Assembly: GCF_900161835.1 (NCBI RefSeq)
Contig: NZ_LT897836.1
Span: 1,178,001 to 1,242,000 of the forward strand
Source of the DNA: Sodalis endosymbiont of Henestaris halophilus
GTDB taxonomy: Bacteria > Pseudomonadota > Gammaproteobacteria > Enterobacterales > Enterobacteriaceae
Reading direction: 5' to 3'
DNA length: 64,000 nucleotides
The position numbers were made by a program, and so were the translations under genes. Shown here piece by piece: positions 58,997 through 64,000 of this stretch (its first letter is position 1; each line of letters begins with the position of its first letter). The notes below the pieces were generated by a model. It did not search any database, was not told where the DNA came from, and saw only the letters and a list, made by a program, of their open reading frames with translations.

Positions 58997-61900
58997 TAAG
59001 CAACTCCAAAGAATGAACTCATGTCGCCATCAGTCGGCAACAGATGTAGTATGTGTTACATGTTAACCCAAGCAGATATCCTGCGGGTAATCTAGTTACA
59101 ATAGTAACGACAAGCCTATATAGTAGGCCGTCAACTTGAGATAAATACCAGCATAATTATGACCTATCCATGTTGACGTTAATAATGCTTTTTAACGTTC
59201 GCGCACCTGTTTGTTATAGCGCCATATTTTAATTATAAAAAAACAAAATTAACGCATCACATCGATTAAATGTGATGCTAATTTATACCATCACTACCTA
59301 AAAAGGTTTACCGATGGATACTTATTTATAATAGGTGTATGTGAAACACCGATTGCACAACTAATAAGTAGTTTGATGTGCATTACTCTCCTAAAGGATA
59401 TAAACTGACTAATTTTTCAGGCCGCCAATTTGAAAACTGTAAATACTATGCTTTTTAAGTGCGCACTAGTAGCTTATAGCTTCGTAGAAGCTATAACGTA
59501 CTTAGTTGAATACTATTACACAACTGAATAATAATCTACTAAAATTGTACCATAAAACTAGAAATAGTTAACTTATAAAGTTTCAAGCTTTATACTACAT
59601 TTATATTCAACCTTGAAATAAGGTACAATTGTATTATACGCATAATGCCACTAAGAAAATTTTTGCATGCACAGATTGGGTATTCATAATATAGGGTTTC
59701 ACACTCAAACAACCGCATAATCATTTTATTCCGCAGATCATGGGAGGTATTTAACACCTCACCATTTGTTACCTATGATTATAATACGTAATCGAACACA
59801 CCAAAGTCACTAACTAAAATACCGGTCAGATATATAACTCACGCAATATAAAGAAAATATGAATTAGCCAGCAGCATTAAAAATCAGTAAGTAATATCAC
59901 GCAACATAAATAAGATAGTTAACTCTGATTGTACAACGATCTGATAAAAGCGCTATGCAACACCGGTACATATTTGTTGCATAACCCCATGATTACCATA
60001 AATTAGATTTTATCTAGGATCACACCTAATGATCCATAACGTTATAATCGGCAGCACCACTGCATCTCCTAGAAACAAAATACAAAGACGCACTGCAATT
60101 AAAGAGAAACATCAACTTTTTTGACCATAGCATTAAAATATCTCGTCATTTTTCGAAAAGTCTTACGCAGTAATAAACCACTGCTGCCGCATGCTTAACA
60201 GCATGACTTTACGTAAGTACCAGAACAATTCCATTAAATAATAGCTAAATAAGTAAAGATAAAATAATCATAAAATATCGAGATATTGCCGAATTACTAC
60301 CAACAAGTAAATAGTAATTTAAACTTTTAATAAAATAGTTACAATAACAATGAGTGTCGAAGCTTATTATATCTATTAATTACCGTAATGAAAGGCCTCC
60401 TACGACTTCTTTAGCCATATTTTCTTGCCCATTTTAGTTCCTGGGGCTTAACCTACTTAATAATATGAATCTAGTATTTTGTTATCCTACACACCACAAT
60501 GTACGTTTACACCCCAACTGACAGCTGCCTCCACCGCTTTTAGGCAGCTTGAATCTGACTTCACATACGACCTCTCCCGGAGTGACACTCTATGGAGTCA
60601 CCATGCATTGCGCACAAAACGAAGAATTGTTTTATTAATACGCGATCGGCTTTCGCCTTTACCACGATTTATCATCTTCAAACTACTGCAGATGTTACCA
60701 CATTTTAGTTTCGGCATATACAACCTCTCCTTAATTGCGTTTTAATTAACGTTGCTTGTAAGAAAAACATGCTATGCAGCATTTGCTTTGGGGTAAATAC
60801 TGCTTAAGATTTTTTAGCATCAACAGCGCTATAGCTTATGCTAGCACCTCATTTTATCAGTAATTTACGATTAAAATATCAAATTCATTTTTTATTTATT
60901 AACGATTACTTTGTTTTTTCAATGCAATATGATATATTTAGTCATTGTCATAATTTATAAACAAAACACTTGCTATCACATATTAACTGAAATTAACATG
61001 ATTAATTACAAATACATATAAATTAATAAACATTTGAACAATCGCAAGTCATTGCTAAATAATAAAATATTTGTTTTATGTAACTTATAGTTAAAATCTA
61101 TTACGCACGGCGGCATAATTAAGGCGCAACCACTAATTAAGACCTTAAAATCAATTTATTTAAGTTATAGCCTTAAATTTGTTTGCTATAAACACAAAAT
61201 TATAATACGATACCTATAATTTGTTTGTATTTTACAGCTATTTATTACAACAATAGTAAGTATAAAATGAAAATTATCACTAAGTCAATTGCGCGCTAGC
61301 TTTTATCGCATACAATAAATAAACATAAGCCTTTTGGTAATAACTTTACCGCGTGTAGATAATTTATGCTTTCAGAGAAAGTCCTTACGGGCAATACTAT
61401 TACAATTATTGCCAACATCTACTATATTTTATTATTAACAATAGTTAATAAATTAAAGATGAATAACAAATTGCTTTATTACTAATAACTTATGTATAAG
61501 TAACATCTAAATATTTTAGATTAAAGTAATTCAAACGTTAGTTAATACAGTATGCTTTCGTGTCAATAGCATATTACTTAACATTCTTATGAATTCTTGA
61601 ATTAACCTGCCTACTTTTAATTAATCATATTTATAATTCTAAGTAAATTATATCAATATCAATTTTGTTTTATAAAACACAAAATTTTACTTATACTAAT
61701 TGAAATGTTTTTTCAAACTGATTACATATCATATTAATATCAATTATTTTATATTTTGTGCGGTTATATTTGACAGCAATAATTTTATTATTAATACACT
61801 AATTAAATTTATTTACATTTTAACTACAATGATAAGGTTTAATTTTGCTTTCAATTTTAAGTTAATATCAGCAAAGCTGGGTTTAAAGCTTGCTTATAGC

Positions 61901-64000
61901 TAATTAATTTATATCATAGTAATTTATTACTAATAAATTATTTAATTATCACCGTCTTTTGTAGACGGTGGTGAATTTTTCTATAGCTGATGCATATCAC
62001 AAAGCAGGTTATGGTACTAATACTTGAAATGATATAAACGATACGTAACGCCTTAATATTCATAATTGCCTTGACTTGCTGATGCAAGTCAACATCAAAA
62101 CACGTATTTAAACTTTATTCAAATATTATTTAAAGCATTGTGCTGCTCGTCATTTTAACCTCCGCAAAGCGGACAGATTCTCGTTCTTGCTTTTATAATA
62201 TATATTATAAATATATATCTTCTTCATTTATATTACTGCTATTAACAAATATAGTTACTAACTTAATAATACATACGAACAATGATAATTAACTTAATAT
62301 AATCTTATAAACTACAACACTAACAAAAGTTAGCATTTCATTTATTATATTAAATATTTCCTATAGTCTTTTAATAGGTTATCTTGCTTATCTTTATTAC
62401 CCACTCAAGATTTTCTTTCATAGAAATTCTGAATATGGGGAAAACTATTCCTTACGCTGATCTTTCTTACGAAAATAACCGTGGTCAATCGTGAACTTTA
62501 TACCGATAGATATCCACTAATCTATCAAAGTAAGATTATTAAGATTATTTTACCCTATTGAACTTAGCTATGAATATTAATTCATAATTTAAATCTTTGC
62601 AATACGTTATCTTTTATCTGCTTAAAAGCAACCGTTAAGTAACATAGTGCTTTCTTTTTGACTTTTTAAATTATTGAATCGCATTACTGTTACCAATGTT
62701 TTGAAGACTTACTTTCCCTGGTTTCACATTTTTAGTTTTTGTACTTTTATTAATTTTATGCTCAAAGCACTGACGCAAGAATCGATCTACATCGAACTAA
62801 TAATAAAACTATCTCAAACACAATAAACTCGCAATGGCATGAAGGTAAGATTAAGAATCTTAATTAACTACGTAATACCTTTCTACATCGATAATATTTT
62901 GATTTGTAAATTCACATTAAATGAGCGCTCCAAAATTTGGAGTACCATCACCAGGTGCTTAAGTAACTCAGAATTACCAGTTAAACGGTCAAGCCGTAGT
63001 CTATTATGATCTAAAGAGCTATTAGCTATTTCTTCGGATACTGCATTACAATTAATGCGCGTTAACTCTATTTAAATTAACTACTAAATATTCAGCTCTC
63101 TCATTTAGCGTTGTCTAACATTATAATAACTGATTTTATTAATAGCTGGTAAAATATATAGTCATAAAATTACGTATCTCAATTATCCTTGACGCAGGTA
63201 ATTGATTAGTCAAAGCTTGAGATCAAGCAACCTTTTGCTGCATCGAGATAATAAGGGCTAAAAAATTGCGAACACATATAAAATAGAGGTTATTTCCTGT
63301 TGTCATCCATTATACCAGACAAATTTAAACTATTCATCACAAAGATTGCAGGCAAAAGTGTTTATGATTAGATATTCACGGTAATTGTTCGTCTGTACAT
63401 TGCAACCGGTAATTGCCATGACATTATAAATTAGGCTCTGGGCAAAACTTAAGATAAGTTGGTTGCTAAATTATTAGGGTTAGGGGCAGCACGTTATCTA
63501 TTAAAGAGCTATTAACTATAATTAGGTTGTTCTGTAGTAACTGCGCTTTGACTCTGAGCTTGCGCGTGATTGCTGGCAACACGCTACTAACGCCCTCTAA
63601 GGTATACGGATTTATTATCCTAACTACTGGAATCTAATTAATACACCGGTTCGTTGCTTAACAGAGAGCTGATTTTGTCCACTCAAAGTACTGTCATTAA
63701 AGCTCAAATATAATTCACTAAGCGTCAAGCTTTGATTGATAAAAGAATAATTAACTTAAAACAATATCTACGTCAATGCGTTATTCCAGCAAGCCATAGA
63801 TACGCTGTCAATAGCTACATTACGCATATTAACTATGATTTCACGCAGGTATTGAATTAAATCTAGTCTACTATTGAGTCCGATAGACATATCTTGTTAC
63901 TCAAGCCTGAGATGCTCGGCACATTGTATACATTCTTTTATACTGAATCCTGTTTTATTTGTAGTGTACATTACATAAATTAAGTCACTTATTGACATGA
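58997..64000. other. Gene-free right end
   Basis: About 5 kb without an intact gene. A hairpin at 61950-61970 stands out. From about 63,400 to the edge the sequence is less AT-rich and has protein-like strings on the plus strand (for example KRQALIDKRIINLKQYLRQ near 63,730-63,780), suggesting a younger pseudogene crossing the window edge; I cannot name it. Confidence 0.5.
61950..61980 (+). terminator. Terminator-like hairpin
   Basis: CACCGTCT and AGACGGTG around TTTGT, followed by GTGAATTTTT. Shape fits a rho-independent terminator on the plus strand. The only open frame before it (61700-61903) is low-complexity and not convincing, so this probably marks a lost gene. Confidence 0.5.

Noticed and set aside
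61700-61903. 67-codon hydrophobic frame before the 61950 hairpin
   Set aside because: Composition is what AT-rich random sequence gives (F, I, N, K, L), with no ribosome site or homology I can support.

Overview
The window looks like the chromosome of a gamma-proteobacterial, Enterobacterales-type insect endosymbiont in an advanced but unfinished stage of genome reduction. Every intact protein reads as an ordinary enterobacterial housekeeping enzyme, usually within a few residues of its E. coli length, and gene order follows E. coli blocks (lepA-lepB-rnc-era-pdxJ-acpS; nadB; ung; grpE/nadK-bamE-ratA-smpB-ssrA; mnmA-purB; lolE-lolD-lolC/mfd/ndh; sbcB; gnd). By adding gene lengths, only about 40% of the 64 kb is still coding. 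The rest is AT-rich sequence without intact genes. I saw no insertion sequence, phage, CRISPR array, rRNA or tRNA. This texture (AT-rich, about 40% coding, no mobile elements, many eroded relics) resembles what has been described for co-obligate aphid symbionts such as Serratia symbiotica of Cinara cedri, but the species name is inference.

Layout. 0.9-7.2 kb: acpS, pdxJ, era, rnc, lepB, lepA, all on the minus strand, with a recO fossil between pdxJ and era and a yfhL fossil beyond acpS. 7.2-9.3 kb: the rpoE-rse region reduced to a recognisable rpoE fossil. 9.3-18.9 kb: nadB, ung, grpE (with a heat-shock promoter) divergent from nadK, bamE, a frameshifted ratA, smpB and the tmRNA gene ssrA; fossils of recN and rnfH fill the gaps. 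18.9-30.4 kb: an 11.5 kb gene desert with several perfect hairpins, one compact structured GC-richer locus and a probable fossil of a response regulator. 30.4-36.6 kb: mnmA, hflD fossil, purB, phoP and phoQ fossils. 36.6-45.5 kb: lolE-lolD-lolC, mfd, ndh. 45.5-51.3 kb: ycfP and probable lpoB fossils, then a desert. 51.3-59 kb: an NCS2-family purine permease, sbcB and gnd. 59-64 kb: no gene seen.

What is kept is a minimal service set: lipoprotein sorting (LolCDE), outer-membrane assembly (BamE), signal peptidase I, translation and ribosome rescue (LepA, SmpB, tmRNA, MnmA, RNase III, Era), NAD/NADP synthesis (NadB, NadK), pyridoxal phosphate (PdxJ), acyl-carrier activation (AcpS), purine synthesis or uptake (PurB, permease), pentose phosphate (Gnd), NADH oxidation (Ndh), and DNA repair (Ung, Mfd, SbcB). 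What has decayed is mostly regulation, stress response and recombination: phoPQ, rpoE, recO, recN, plus rnfH, hflD, yfhL, ycfP. I found no convincing new biological system. The most useful observations are the fossils, a one-base frameshift in ratA, a G10 tract at the start of ndh, a tmRNA gene lacking an encoded CCA, the preserved sigma-32 promoter, and an unexplained structured locus near 19.1 kb.
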